The position numbers were made by a program, and so were the translations under genes. From Siphonodentalium dalli (Eukaryota > Mollusca > Scaphopoda > Gadilida > Siphonodentaliidae), in the NCBI GenBank assembly GCA_032622095.1, contig CP136066.1, positions 112,615,319 through 112,679,318 on the forward strand: a stretch of 64,000 nt of DNA. The letters are read 5' to 3'. Of this stretch, positions 1 to 15,300 are shown one piece after another. Under the pieces are notes generated by a model. The model had not been told where the DNA came from. It saw nothing but the letters and a program-made list of their open reading frames with translations, and did not search any database. Position 1 is the first letter of the stretch. The number at the start of each line of letters is the position of its first letter.

Positions 1-155
1 ACACTAAAAATTAACTCCCCCCATGTGTAATTATCCTATTTAAATTCATTTGCATTTTAGAAACCAATGGCAAAATAATATCGATAATTAAGAAAATGTA
101 ATTATATATGGTGTAAAGTTGTGCTCTAGTCTATCATACACCTCTGACTACTCAC

Positions 156-326
156 TTGTCGACAATAGGATAAGACTCCGGGTGAATGCATGTCATATCT
201 AATGGATTTGGTTCATTAGTAACTGCTAGCTTCCGTTTTTTGCTTTTATTTGTGGAAGCAGTCAGCTTTCTTTTCTTGCCTTTCTCACCAATAGTCTCTG
301 CTTGGTCCACATCCTCAGCTTTTGGT
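156..326 (-). CDS. SRBD1: SRBD1 exon 14 (basic linker, [13 protein letters not shown])
   Basis: 171 bp, residues 574-630 plus two bases. The acceptor is TTCCTGACAG and the donor GTGAGT. A linker with two KKRKL clusters is followed by [13 protein letters not shown], which is conserved before the S1 domain. The remaining exons lie outside the window. Confidence 0.93.
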
Positions 327-3300
327 CTGTCAGGAAGATGGCATAAAACATGTGAATATCTCCAATTAACATAGAGTTTCAGGAATTTTTTGCCAACAAG
401 AGAAAGAGGCATGACATTGGTTTATTTTTGTGAAATACAGCAAAATACTAGAGGTTGGAGGTATTATTTTTACACTTAGGTTTCGTTTTTTTTTGGAAAG
501 AAATACCTCAGTGTTTTTTTTTAACTAGATACTGAAACTGGCCTGAATCTTCTGGCATTACCGTAGTGACATAGGGCATCAAAGCAACTGCATTTGATGA
601 ATAAACTATTTGAGAATAATTATCCAAATAATAACAATTTTAACTTTCTTCAACTGAATTACAACAAGAGATGGACTGTCATCCGGTGCATACCCCTTGT
701 GGCATACTTCTTAGTGTTGGCATATCGATCAAGATCGAGCATTATGTGAGTTCTTGGCTTATTGTAATATGGGTGGGATAATCATGGAAGACGAGATGAA
801 ATGTAATCAATTTATATTAAATATCACTCATTACCAAAGATACTATTTACCAGGCTTTCCACTAGTAGGGCAGGGGGTCCCTTTAAGGGTCCCATTCCCC
901 CAGCCAATTTTTCCCCTTCTGTCATACCACAGGACATATTCCATATGTACCGGTATAAAGATGTTTACTTCTCAATTTTGTTGGGACAGTGCTAAGAAAT
1001 TTAAATAGTTGTCAACTTTATTTGATTTCTAGCGAGAATACACACTCGGACCGATCTAACGCTAAAAGTTGGATGTCAGTATGTCTGTAGGCCGGAGCTA
1101 ACATTCAACGTGCAGGGTCGATGTGTTCCATTTAGAAAATAGAGAACCCGGTACACTTTATTTAGTTTTTACTGAAATGCTCTGGATTCTGAACGAGCAC
1201 ACATGACTCTGCACGTTGCACGCTAACTCCAACCTGCAGACTCAGTTAGATGAACCGAGGAAGTGATCAAACCCGACACGCTAGAACACATGCTTTGGAG
1301 TCCGCTGGTTACGTTGCTGCGGTTAGGTTACGAAAAATGACTGCCGATAATTTAATCATACCCACTGATTCTATCTTCATGTCATAAAATATATATATCA
1401 CTCCATTTTTTTCAAAGCATCTTATCTATGTTTATTATAATTTAGCTTGATATTTAGAACTAAATCATTGCGCCTTTATTCTATTCCTTCATTGCTTCCA
1501 ACCTGCTAATCGTCTATCTGCTGAGTATTATATTCCGGCACGTTATGCATCCGAACTATCTGCCGAGTCTTGAATAGTGAGTCATTTAAATTCAACGGGC
1601 GCGTTTCCGTATACTGGGAACAACGCAAGACCTTCACCACCGGTGATCTATAACCTGGCAATTAATTTTTATCTAATAAATTTTCTAGGTTTTAAAGTTA
1701 TTGTGGTTGATAGCATAGTAACTTGGGTAGAAAATGGATGCAAAACGATTAGCAAATCTACTCTCTGATTCTTCAATTGGCCGATACAACAGAAGTAGGT
1801 CCACTAGTGTTTCCACGACATTGAAAACATTGATTGCATTTTCCCCCTCGGCGGATACAGGACCCGTTCCCCAAAACCTGGCGGAAAGCCTGTATTTACA
1901 TTCAAAGCCAAAATGGCTGATGGTTTCACTGCAAAAAAGTTACATGAAACAATACATCGTTAGCATGTGAACTGGAGCCGGTGGCGCTGATTGAATTATG
2001 ACCTTTTGGTGCCAGAATACCTGGAGGTCAAATTTCTAAATAATGACTACTCAAAAATGTCATAAACCTGCTATGGCCCATTGAAGTGGATAAATATGAT
2101 ATCTAATGCACAATTTCATGTCCCCAACAAATCCCTTTTCATGAGAAACCACGGAAATAGATTGATGCCAACAAAATCAAAGACATTCAAAGTAAGCCAA
2201 ATTCAAAATCGTCACTACAGCTATATTTTGATATTCCCTCTCCCCAATTAAATTAATAATATACAAAGTTAGTGTGCATTCTCAATATGAACCAATAGTC
2301 AAGCCTTGAAATAGTGTGTCTGTCATTTGCAGAATGAGGTCCCCAGATGGTGAATTTAGTGATGCTACCCCGCATAGCGGGCTAGCATCACCAAATTCAC
2401 CCTCTGGGAACCTCATTCTGCTGAGGTGTAAGCAGAATGAGGTCCCCAGAGGGTGAATTTGGTGATGCTAGCCCGCTATGCAGGGTAGCATCACTAAATT
2501 CACCCTCTGGGGACCTCATTCTGCAAATGACAGACACCCTATTTCAAGGCTTGCCAATAGTCTGATGTGGAGCTCAGTCTTATAGCTCGAGTGCTAGGCT
2601 TGTTCGCACTGTCAACACAGCAATATGAGTTTGACTCCTGTAACGTATTTAGGAAGAGATAGACCATCTTTAACAGTGATTGTGCTCACATTTGTCTACT
2701 CAAATACACTTAACCCTTCCATGTCGGGAGCTTCCTGGATTTTCCGAAAACCCTGTGGTAGTGCATTCTCTTATATATGCGAGATTATCTTATATAACAA
2801 ATTTGATGTTATTTTTTATAATTGTTAAAAAATGTAAGAAAAAATGAAAAAAATAAATGTTAAAGAGTGTAAGAAATAATGAAAAAAAAATGATAAAAAA
2901 TGTTAATGGACTGCTGAGTTTCATAGCAGTGGCTAGGTTCCAAGTTATTAAGTAAAGTGTGACTGTTGTGTCATAGCTGTTCATATCTCGTGCCAAGTTG
3001 TGAGCACTGAGCAAGGTCATTCGTACTGTGCTCACTTTGTCACACCTAAAAGCTAAACAGGGACAAAGCTTGTTGGATTGGCAAAAGCTGTTCTGGTGAA
3101 GCGCCTGGCAGTATGTGTTGTTAGACTTGGCATTGCTCAATAACAATAACATGAAGCATTTAGAGCCCATATTATTATCATTTAGATAAAGAAAGCTGAA
3201 CGGACTCAGCTTCAATGTATTTTTTTTTTGTTATGAATGAGAGTCATGATTTTGAATGGATTTGATTAAAATATGAGCTTGAACTCTTGACTGATATCCA

Positions 3301-6300
3301 ATTACATGTACTAAATGGACCAAAAACTAAGCTACAAACTTACTCTGATTCTGTGATGATAACTCTGACAAATCCCGCACATTGCTCGAATGTCTTATCC
3401 CCTAAGCCCTTCACAGATAATAACTGATGCCTGTTGCAGAACTTGCCATTCTTCTCTCGCCATGCTATAATATTTTTAGCCCTTGCCGCTGAAAGCCCTG
3501 CCACATGTCTGAAAAGTATAAATAACAAGATTGCATTAATACATAGTTGGAAAACAGAATTTATATCTTCATTTTTCATACCCCAGTTTATTAAAGTTTA
3601 TGCATGAACATACATGTATTGAAGGTTGAACTTGAAACATGACTTAATGCTCAAATAACTCAAGCTCCCCAAATTATCCTTCAAGTTCATGAATATTGGA
3701 TGAGAAAGGGGTGCTTTTAATTTTTTCAAAGGATTTCTCAAGTTAACACATGCAGCAATAATATTAATTAGTATTGGGTCTTCTTCTTATGAAATCAAAT
3801 GTGCCATCTATCCCACAAAGAAATCTAGATGAGTTTGGGAGGAAAAACCTCCAAAGACCCATAACTACAATTGGACAGTGGCCTAAATTACGCTTCAACT
3901 ATATGGACTAAACTTATTTAGTCAGACGGGTTCTATCTCAGGCATTCAAATCAGGCATACCCAGGCCTCTCCTTATTCTTGCCTAATATTTCAGGACCTC
4001 GGCTGAACTTTTCCGATAATTCACTAATTGTTTTTGAGATGTAGTTGGTACTACATGTATCAAATATATACCGTTTATTTTGAAAAAAATACACCAATTT
4101 TGAGCAAAACAATTACCTGGAGGATGTGCTACTCTCAAGATCAAATGTCAATATTCTGTCTGTTGATAAAATAGCTTGAAAGTAACTGCTTAAAGGTGGA
4201 CTCCAATATTTTCATGCCAAATCTGATGTGTGCCTACTCAAATGTGAACCACATACCAAACATCCAAGAAATCAACAGGTTTCATAAATTCATTGTACAT
4301 GATTAAAGGACGTGTTCCTAAGGATACCATACTGTTTTGTTTTGATGTATTAAAGCTATACCCTAGTGTACAAAGGAAGGAAGGAATAATGCATGTCAGA
4401 GGGCATTAGAGGAACACCACCATGGTGGGATTCGAGTGCCCGAGACATTAAAGATTAGGCTTGCCACGATTATTTGACTAACCTTCGACAGGCAGAGGAA
4501 ACGGCATAGAAGATATGCCACACTAGACGTGTTAAGTGCGGGGTACCAACTTCATTTAGTGAAAGAGGATCGATGCAACTAGATACTGGATAAGATGGGT
4601 CCACAGGGACTCAACACGAGGTATAACCATACATGAGAAAGTATGTGAAATGGAGACATACAACAGTATGTCACAAGAGCGTTCTTAGCGTACATTATGA
4701 ATATCCGTTTGAGTGAACTGATATAATATTTGTCAATGTGTATATGACTATACAAGATGTAATTATCTGGGAATGTATACTTGCTGAAGAAGGCCAGCGG
4801 CCGAAAGCTTCTTTAAAAGAGCGTTGTATTCATTATGTATTTACCTGATGTTCCTAGATTCTAGATGGAATGGAGAATTAATATCATAGTTATATAATCT
4901 AAATTTTTTATGTTGAATTATAGAGTATAAACAAATGGACATAATAACACAAATTATAAGAATTTATGGGTCAAAAGAGAACGGTTAATATAACATCAGG
5001 GAAATTTGGGATCTGTAACCAGGTGGTTGCCATGGCAATCAGGTGCAATTTCTATTTGGACACTCTTCTGAATTTTGATTACTTTCATCTCAGATACATA
5101 TTATGTTGAATATGGTGCTTTTATCGCAGACCACTGTACTAAGGTACTCTACTGGGATTTAATCAGATATATATTATTGGAATATTAATGGCAGTGGGCA
5201 TGCCTCATTAACTTAATATCTTCATTTCTCACCTCAGAAGTGTTTCACTACATGTGTTTAGATCCACACCCACAAAGCTCACACACTCCTCTACTACTGA
5301 TCCAAGGGCTGTCTTCAGCTGATTTTCAGCAATGTCATGCTGGAATTAGAATTAGGAAAAAATTGATGGCTCCCATCTGGAGGTCACCTTTAAGATTTGT
5401 ATGAAGTTTGGTGATGATCAGATGAGGGATGTGGTCTGGAGGGTGTGCCAAAGGATTTAGTCATGCACAGATGGCTGCTGGTGGCCATTTTATTCATTGA
5501 AAATTGTTCCAATTCAATAGCTCCTATCTAGAGCTGATCCTAAACATGGCTGTAAATTCTCAAAACAATTCTCCTATTGATTGAGAGATGTGACCTGAAA
5601 TTGTTGACAGACAGATGGACTGACGACGGATGCCAACCCATGGCAAAGATCAAACTAGACTTCATCAAGTTGAGCAAAACATTAAACACAATTACGATTC
5701 ATTGACTTTATCTGCTCATATTACCATAGCAGTTCAGAATCTGGACTTAAATTATTTAATAATACAAGATATTCACTGTTGATGGAATATGGCAAGTGGC
5801 CCCATTCCCCCTACCCTAAGCAGAAACACTCTTATATACAATATAACGTATACCATATGACAGAGGAAGCTCCAAAATATTGATATATCGAAGTAAGCCC
5901 AGCAAAAAATAAATTATGAAAAAATAGGCTAACACTGATCTATTCATTAGTACCTGGTACATTCCCACGCCAATATGCTTTGGCTCAATCTTCACAAGTT
6001 CTGCTAGCGGATCCTGCAGTCTTCTGGCAATAGATACTGAAAATACATTGTCTATTTAAATGAAATTCCTTGAATTCCACAGAATATTATCACTGTTAAT
6101 AAGGTATTCAAACCTTTCTAGGGCCATTATACTCCAAGATACTGCAATAAAACCATGAATATTTAAAAAAATTGCATAAATCTTCATTTCCATAATAATT
6201 ATATTAAAGATATACGGTAATCTTCATATCCTGATATTATTATGAATAATGCAGTATAAGTGTATGGTGAAGAATAACTAAATTCAGTGTTTTTTGGAGT

Positions 6301-9300
6301 AGGTATAAACATATTACCAGGATACCGGTCTAATATTTTGTTAATATCTCTCACAATCTAATTAAGTGCTGTACAATGATAGAGGTCATCGTTTTTGTAA
6401 CAATAGTAGAACAAGAGGTTGCACCTCAAGTGCTGATATACCCACCCCCACCCAAGGTGCCCAATCGAAACATTAGTAGGACAGAACCCAAGTTTTAAAT
6501 AAATTAAGATAAAATGGAAAATGTGAACATCACCAACACTTTATTGAAATGCCTTGTGATGGTAAGTAGCCATATCAAATTTCATTGAATTCCGATAACC
6601 CATGACTGTGATGGGCGTACAGACAAAATTTTTTATTTCTTGGAATATAAAGAAGAATAAATATTACAATGGAAAATTAATTACACTAATTAGGCACTCT
6701 TTTGAAAGCACTCCAGATGGTGTACCTCTTTACCAAATTTCATTGAGATCCAATAAACCATGGCTGAATTATTTTCACAGACGAACGAAAAATTTCCATA
6801 CAAAATTTCATTTAGATCCGTGGCTGATATATATTCAAGGACCGATGGATGGATGAACAAAGTCAATCCAATATACCCCTTATTTTCCTTCGTAAGTGAG
6901 GATGCAATAATTTAAATCTATAATTTAGATACATATATAAACTGATAGTACTAAGATGAAGGGAATTATTCACATGCTATCTGTGAAATTATCAAAGGCT
7001 TATTTTATTTCAGATATCCCCGTTTCTTGCTTGACAATGGACAAACTACTGACTATAAATTCAGTTATACATATTCAACTTTTATATGATATTTCCATTT
7101 GTGATTTCGTATAAGGTTAAAAAAAAAATATTTGAGTCTCAGACAAATTTTTTTCAGAATCAATGAGGGAGGGAGGACTTTATTTTAATTTTGTATTTGT
7201 TGTGCACATTGTAAGCTTGGATCATGATAGCTTCCCTTATCTAGTACATGTAATAGTCAGAAAATGTAGAGGGATCTTTGTTTTGTGTATATGCTCATTA
7301 ATCTGATATAAAAATTACATTGTGCTACTGGTATACCCATATGACATTACCAATAATATTCTAACGCCCCTGACTCTTCACAATTGTTATTGTTGTCTAT
7401 AAATTGATGCCTCTCCATTATAACATGTGAACCTTAATTTCCTCCAGTGCTTTTCAACTGTTCGATTTACAATAAGTACACCAGGCTATGATGATCAGCT
7501 AATGATTTTCTTCAATGGGGTTTACTATAATGTTCTATGTCTCTATCTGTATACATGATAGTCAATCTATCAATGCCAGAGATATGTTAAGAGTGAATGT
7601 ATGTTGCAATCAATGCTCAATACATAGGGACATGTTGGTAAAAACATACCAAAATAATTTTGATAAAACAAATTGAAAACATTTTTGTTTCTGTTTTTTT
7701 TTATCATAATATCAAAAATTGAGCCATTTAATTCAACGCGGCGATGTCTGAGACTCATATACTATAGAATTTTTTTTATGTATGTGGGTAAACAGTAAAT
7801 TGCATTGTCACATAATCATGAAAATAACTTTTGACACCTATAAATGTTCTTTCTGATAATTTGGGAGTAAACTCATAAAAACCTGCCAGGAGGGGAATTT
7901 TCGTTGTAAAAAATGGGAATTGGAACCTGCCTACTGGGTAATTTTGTGGGTAACAAATATATGTAAAAACCTGCCTGTCTGCCCATTTTGGAAAAAAAAT
8001 TTGTCTGAGAAACAGATAATCAGGATTGTGTGACCTAAATTGTAACAGTGAGTTAGTACATTTGGTGGCCATGGTAATATTTTACATTAGTGTTGACAAA
8101 CTGAAATGATCTGAAAGATGTACCCACCAGCTCCTCGCAACGTTGGATCTAAGTCCGGCATTTCTGCAGCAGCTTCTTTCGATACACTGTATATGGAAGC
8201 TCCACTCTCATTAACAATACTGGAAATATAGGTGCATTTAAGTCTATGTTGATTAGGTAAGATGACCATAGTAATTGGCATAGACACAGAATCTATCAAG
8301 AAATCTGTGTAAACTAATGTAGGGATTTTCAAATAAAAATAATTTGGTTGAAACAATATTTGAACCTTTCCTAAAGTATTTAAACATAATTTTACCATAA
8401 TAACATGAATAAAACATGGTGTAGGAGAGAATAGGGAAGAAGGGGATCTGGTATCAAGCATTGTATTATATGTTATTACCAGTAATTGGTAATTTCCATA
8501 TTGGCAGAGTTATGAGGTCGAGGTCTGTCTTATTAGCCTGCAGGCCAAAAGTCAAACTAAGGCCTCATAACTCAGTCAATATGGAAACAACAAACTATTA
8601 ATTATTTTATTAATTAGCAATGGCAAATTGTGTTGTTCCGAAGGAAGAAAATATTAACATAAATATATCATTGAGTGTTTTATTAAAATAACAATTATTC
8701 AAAATTTCATTTGTGGGGGATAACTAATAAAGATAGTCATACCAATACATGACGTTTAGTGGACTGAATCTGTTCCTTCTGATCATCTCGGAGATGAATA
8801 CTTCCGTTTCCCTGCATGCTGTTCCATTTCCAATTGCTATCACTTCACACCTATCAAGGTAATTTTCAAAGATAGCAATCCAAAAATGTTCACAAATCAC
8901 AAGATTTGTGAGTATAAAATAGTCTTGTCCTATTATATTAGTTATTTTATTTATCACCAGTGGCATTGGAAATTTATATGTCATTCTATGTGATATTCCA
9001 TTGGAATAATATTTGCTGTACACAACTCAGTTCACACCAACTGTGTGATATGTAAGAAAGTAGATTTGTCAGTGTTTTATCATTAACATGTCTGCGATGG
9101 ATATTATCACTCAGCTTTCACATACACATTGTTGTCCAATCAACCTCTTTCACACCAGCATCTTCAGAATTGAACTGTCTTTTCAGTGTTATGGAGGTGC
9201 CCCATTTGTGAATTCTCAAAACATCTCAATTTCAAACTATCAATTGGTGCAGATTGGTAGGGAAATTAATTATGCTCTATAACCAAATGTATGCTATTGT

Positions 9301-12300
9301 ACTATAAACAAAAACTCCCTCACACTATATTTGCAAAAAACACACTGCATTATCTAGCTTATGAACCCAACTAGTGTGCGTGTTCAATCTACCAGCTGAA
9401 ATTATTATTGTCTGTGAGAAAATAAATCAAACATTTTTCATTGCACATTTTAGTTTTTGGTAGCCATTTGCAGAACTATTTTTTTATCGTACGAAGGACC
9501 AAAACAATATAAATATTATTTTCAACCACATTTGCAATATCTGGCAGACATAAACACTCAATACTGATTCAACTTTACAGAAATTGTAGTTTTATGGTGA
9601 TTTTTCATCCAAAAAATAGTGCTGCAAATGGCTACCAAAAAACTGAAAACTGAACCATATCTCTCATATTGTGAGGGTAAACAGGTGTTGTTTTAGTACT
9701 ATAGCATATATTGGATAATGATTTTTTCCTTCAAATTGATATTTTGAAATAGAGATTTTTTGAAAATTCACGAATTCTTCTTCACCATATTAGTACCATG
9801 ATTTTGCCAGTAAAAAAGCTCCATCTGAGCTGACTTTTTCAGGTAATTTTCTTGCAGTATGGTTGCGACATTAACATTCTGGTTGCACTTATTATGATAG
9901 GGTGGGTATTGACAGCGAATGTCTTTGCATCAAGCAAGATATTGATCTACTGAAACTATTTGAATAGCCAGACTTTATAATTTGAGCTTTTCCAAGGTGT
10001 TCTATAGGTGACCTTGGCCATGTACGAATACCAGCACAATAGTTAATTTCCGGCTGACCTCAATTGTTTTTGGTCCAGTAATGACATGGCCGTCTCTGCC
10101 CATTATGGTCGCAAAATGGTTAACCGTTTGAAAAATGGGGACATGATTGCAGGCAGTTGCTTGATTCTCCTTCATACAAAGGGATGTTCTGCTTATATTA
10201 TATGAAAACCAACGAAAAGAAACATATGGCTGGGTTTTCATTCAATGTTCTTCAGCTACAATCAATTTAATCAGACATTCTAACTCATTTTAAAGCAATC
10301 TTAACAGACATTATGGATGAGACACCCTACATAAATTACCTTAGAGAGCGATATATAACAAAATAATGAGAATTTGAGATGCTAGACAAAGTAAATACCT
10401 GCTTAGCTCATTGTTATTCATCCATTTGAAAATGCCTCAACGAGAGTTTAAAACCTTCATCCTGCTAGTGACAAATTCACTAAACACATGCTGAGATTTT
10501 TTCGTTTCCCAATATTACCAATATTTAATATCTATGTACCAACAATGATGCATTAGAATTTTGACTATTTGACTAAGAGGAAACCAGTACCTGTGTTCTT
10601 TAACCAGAGTCTCAAGCTTCTTTCGAGCTGATTCCTGGTTAAACTTTCCGCAGTGCATATTCACTACAGCTGTCTCCACAATACAGCCTGAAAAGGAGCA
10701 ATATATATAGTGAAACATCCACATTAACAAAGTTTAAAATTTCTTTCCTGGAAACATACTTGAAATTCTACACTATACTTTAATTATTATATAAATTAAA
10801 AGAATATTATGCTTTACTTCAAAGTCATTGGTATATGGATTCCAGATCTGAGGGCATGTTCTGGAGGAAATATGAAAATATTTTCACTTCAAAACGTGCA
10901 ATGGCAATAGGGAGTGACAAAATACGCCATGGTAATTCCAGCAAATGGCCCTAACTCTGGTGAAAATTGGCGGGCGGAACCCAAATTTGAACTTGAACTG
11001 TATTTTGGGCTAGTAAACTCATTTACCAAATTTCATTCCATTCAGTTCCGATTTACAATTATGATTTATACAAAATTAAATGCTATGGTATTTATGCATG
11101 ATTGGTATTACAAACATCTACTAAAATTTTTGGTCAAAATTTGTTTAAAATGTACAACTTGAAATGAAACTAAACAAAATCATCCAGTTGTTTTTAACCA
11201 TTTAAACCTGGCTAGCAAGAAAAATGGGCAACAAACAAACAGCTATAACCGGATTGATTGGAAAACTGGCCAGCCGATAATTGTGATGGAGAAAGAAACT
11301 GTGGCATGCTGAATGTAGATTTTTGGGTTGTGTAGGGAAACCTGGTGATAACAAGTGGCCAACTACTGAATACAAGTATATCTCAGAGTCGTTTATAACT
11401 ATACGAAAAGTAATAATTTTTTTAATTAAAAACTGGAAAACCGGCCAGCTGATGCCATATGATACATCTGACATAATTGCCACAAACAAATGTTGTCAAT
11501 GACACTGTAGCTCAACTTGGAAAGGGAATAATTTCATGTGTTACAGTCAATGGAGTGATTAGGAATGTGGAAAGTTGAAAGGCCTAGTTATTTAAAATCC
11601 AAGATGGCCACTGGCAGCCATGTTTTCTTGCCGAATGACCCCAAAATGACTCAATCCCATTTACATGTCAATGTCAACATCCATTACAAATTTCATGATG
11701 ATCCGACAAAAGATACGACCTGTAGCCTGTGTCAAAGGATTTAGTCATGTAATGAGTAAAATCCAAGATGGCTGCTGGCGGCCATGTTTTTTGGCCGAAT
11801 GACCCCAAAATGACTCGTTCCCATCTACATCTCATTGTTAACATCCATGAAAAATTTCATGATGATCCGACAGAAGCTACGACCTGTAGCCTGTGCCAAA
11901 GGAATTAGTCATGCAAAGAGTAAAATCCAAGATGGCTGCTGGCGAACATGTTTTTTGGCCTAACGACCCCAAAATAACTCGTTCCCATCTACATGTCAAT
12001 ATTAACATCCATGACAAATTTCATGATGATCAGACGAACAGTGCGACCTGTAGCCCGGGCTAATGGATTGAAGTTTGAAATCTAAGATGGCCACTGGCAG
12101 CCATGTTTTTTTGCAGAATGACCCCAAAATGACTCGTTCCCATCTACATGTCAATGTCAAAGCCGTGACAAATTTCATAATGAACCGGCCAAAGGTACGA
12201 CCTGTAGCCCGTGCCAAAGGATTTAGTCATGCAAAGAGTCAACTCCAAGATGGCTGCTGGCGAACATGTTTTTTGGCCTAACGACCCCAAAATAACTCGT

Positions 12301-15300
12301 TCCCATCTACATGTCAATAGTAACATCCATGACAAATTTCATGATGGTCAGACGAACAGTGCGACCTGTAGCCCGGGCTAATGGATTGAAGTTTGAAATC
12401 TAAGATGACCACTGGCGGCCATGTTTTTTGCCCAAATGACCCCAAAATGACTCGTTCCCATCTACATGTCATTGTTAACATCCATGACAAATGTCATGAT
12501 GATCCAACCAAAGCTGCAACCTGTAGCCTGTGCCAAAGGATTTAGTCATGCAAAGAGTAAAATCCAAGATGGCTGCTGGCGGCCATGTTTTTTGGCCGAA
12601 CGACCCCAAAATGACTCGTTCCCATCTACATGTCAATATTAACATCCATGACAAATTTCATGACGATCAGACGAACAGTACGACCTGTAGCCCGTGCTAA
12701 TGGATTGAATTTTGAAAACCAAGATGGCCACTGGCGGCCATGTTTTTTTGGCGAATGACCCCAAAATGACTCGTTCCCATCTACATGTCAATGTCAACAT
12801 CCATTACACATTTCATAATGATCCGCCCAAAGGTACGACATGTAGCCCGTGCTAAAGGATTTAGTCAAACAAAGAGTCAATCTGAGATGGCTGCAATGTT
12901 TTTTGTCCGAATGACCCCAAAATGACTCGTTCCCATCTACATGTCATTGTTAACATCCATGACAAATTTCATGACGATCAGACAAACAGTACGACCTGTA
13001 GCCCGTGCTAATGGATTGAATTTTGAAATCCAAGATGGCCACTGGCGGCCATGTTTTTTTGCCGAATGACCCCAAAATGACTCGTTCCGATCTACATGTC
13101 AATGTCAACATCCATGACAAATTTTATGATGATCCGACCAAAGGTACGACCTGTAGCCCGTGCCAAAGGATTTAGTCATGCAAAGAGTAAAATCCAAGAT
13201 GGCTGCTGGCGAACATGTTTTTTGGCCTAACGACCCCAAAATAACTCGTTCCCATCTACATGTCAATATTAACATCCATGACAAATTTCATGATGGTCAG
13301 ACAAACAGTGCGACCTGTAGCCCGGGCTAATGGATTGAAGTTTGAAATCTAAGATGGCCACTGGCGGCCATGTTTTATTGCAGAATGACCCCAAAATGAC
13401 TCGTTCCCATCTACATGTCAATGTCAAAGCCGTGACAAATTTCATAATGAACCGGCCAAAGGTACGACCTGTCGCCCGTGCCAAAGGATTTAGTCATGCA
13501 AAGAGTAAAATCCAAGATGGCTGCTGGCAGCCAGGTTTTTTGGAAGAACGACCCAAAAATGACTCATTCCCATCTACATGTCAATATTAACATCCATGAC
13601 AAATTTCATGACAATCAGACGAACAGTACGACCTGTAGCCCGTGCTAATGGATTGAATTTTGAAATCCAAGATGGCTGCTGGCGGCCATGTTTTTTTCTG
13701 AATGACCCCAAAATGAATCGTTACGGTCTAAATGTTGATGTCAACAGCTATGACAAATTTCTTAATGATCCGACCAAAGGTACGAGCTGTAGCCTGTATT
13801 GTTGACGAATCACGCACACACGCAAGAACACACAGACGACAAAGCCATGGCAATAGCCCAAACTTTACAAAGTAAAGTTGAGCTAAATATACTGCTACTC
13901 TGTATAGGGAAACCTGGTGATAACTGTTATCAGGCATGGTATGGAAGACCAAATACTGAATATATCCTCATTTATATGCGATGCATAGTCTTATTTTAAA
14001 TTAAAAGCTGGAAAACCGATCAGCTGATGCTGTCTGAAACATCCAATTTGTAAAATCCGCAAACAAAGGACATCAACAAATATACCGTTCCTTTGAATTG
14101 GGAAACATGGTGATAAATTTAACTCTCTTATTAAATAAAGTGCCATAATTCAAGAAAAGACAAATGACCATACCATGTTTCAAGTTGATATTATGATAAA
14201 GCTGTTTTTCTTGGTTGTTAATTTCCATAAGAATATGAGAGTGCAGTGTTACGTTGTATTGTTGTTGTTGTCCACGGTGTTTTCAGGAGAGATCAGAGTC
14301 AGGAAATTTAACTTTTTTAAATGTAGATTTAACATGCAGCAACAATCTATACATACTAGACATCCAGCATAACATTCAATATCAGTATCATAATGGTGAC
14401 CCCCGCCTGACTGCATAGCAGCCAGATGGGTATACATGTCCGATAGCAACAAAATCCAAAAATCTAATTGTTGTTTACCATTAAAATATTTTCTGATAAA
14501 TTTTGTGTGTAAAGCTTGTAGCTAATACTAGTATATCCATGTGCATGTAAAAGTTTCTTTACAAACAATGCTCGAAGGCTTGATATCAATCTATTTGTAT
14601 AATTAGTAATGTAGCATAGCCAACGTGTTTTCGACCACAGAAATCAAGTATAATAATTATGTCATAAAGAAGCTTATAGGCAATCTTGAAATATTCAATA
14701 GAAGTACGACATCACTCTATATATCTTGGCCACGAATGCATGAGAATATCGACAAACAATAAGATGTTATTAACCATAATTGTAGTGTAGAAAATGACCA
14801 TACGAAAAATGAAAGACAAATGTAGTATGTGACAAAAAGTTTTACTGACCTCTCAGATAAAAAATTTAATGACCGAAAGAAATAATAATGAAAATAATTG
14901 AGTCAAAAAATTTGCACCCAACAATATCCTTCATCCTCTTTTCATTCACTACCATTAAATAACCGGTAGTATTATGACATTGTTTTGGCAAATATTATAT
15001 GTGCATGGTATAGTGTGAGCATTTATTATTGGTAATAAACTAATTTTATTACTAAAGTGGCTTTTGGTGAGATACAAGTCTGCAAATAATTTCAAAAAAT
15101 TCCCTGGAGTGTGCCTGTCAATATGAATCAACAACTGATTGGTGTCTGTCATATCAAGTTCAGTAACTGTCATGTATTTTAAATGTAAACCAAGCTTCCT
15201 TTATATTTTCAAAACCCCTGTACCCTAGTATAATGTCAGCATTATTGTATTCTGTTATGGATTTACCATCTGTGACCTTGTTTATACTGTTTGTTATTCT

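Noticed and set aside
2790-3215. 141-codon minus-strand frame in SRBD1 intron 13
   Set aside because: Low-complexity Phe/Leu/Ile-rich end from an A/T-rich tract; no motif; not part of the SRBD1 exon chain.
4420-4460. tRNA-like GGGATTCGAGTGCCC
   Set aside because: Only a T-arm-like stretch; no acceptor or anticodon arms could be placed.
12002-13590. Many open frames of 60-110 codons in the tandem-core elements (e.g. 12002-12217, 41447-41761, 48231-48440)
   Set aside because: They recur in every unit in both orientations because the repeat unit is stop-poor. They have no start context, conserved length or family motif.
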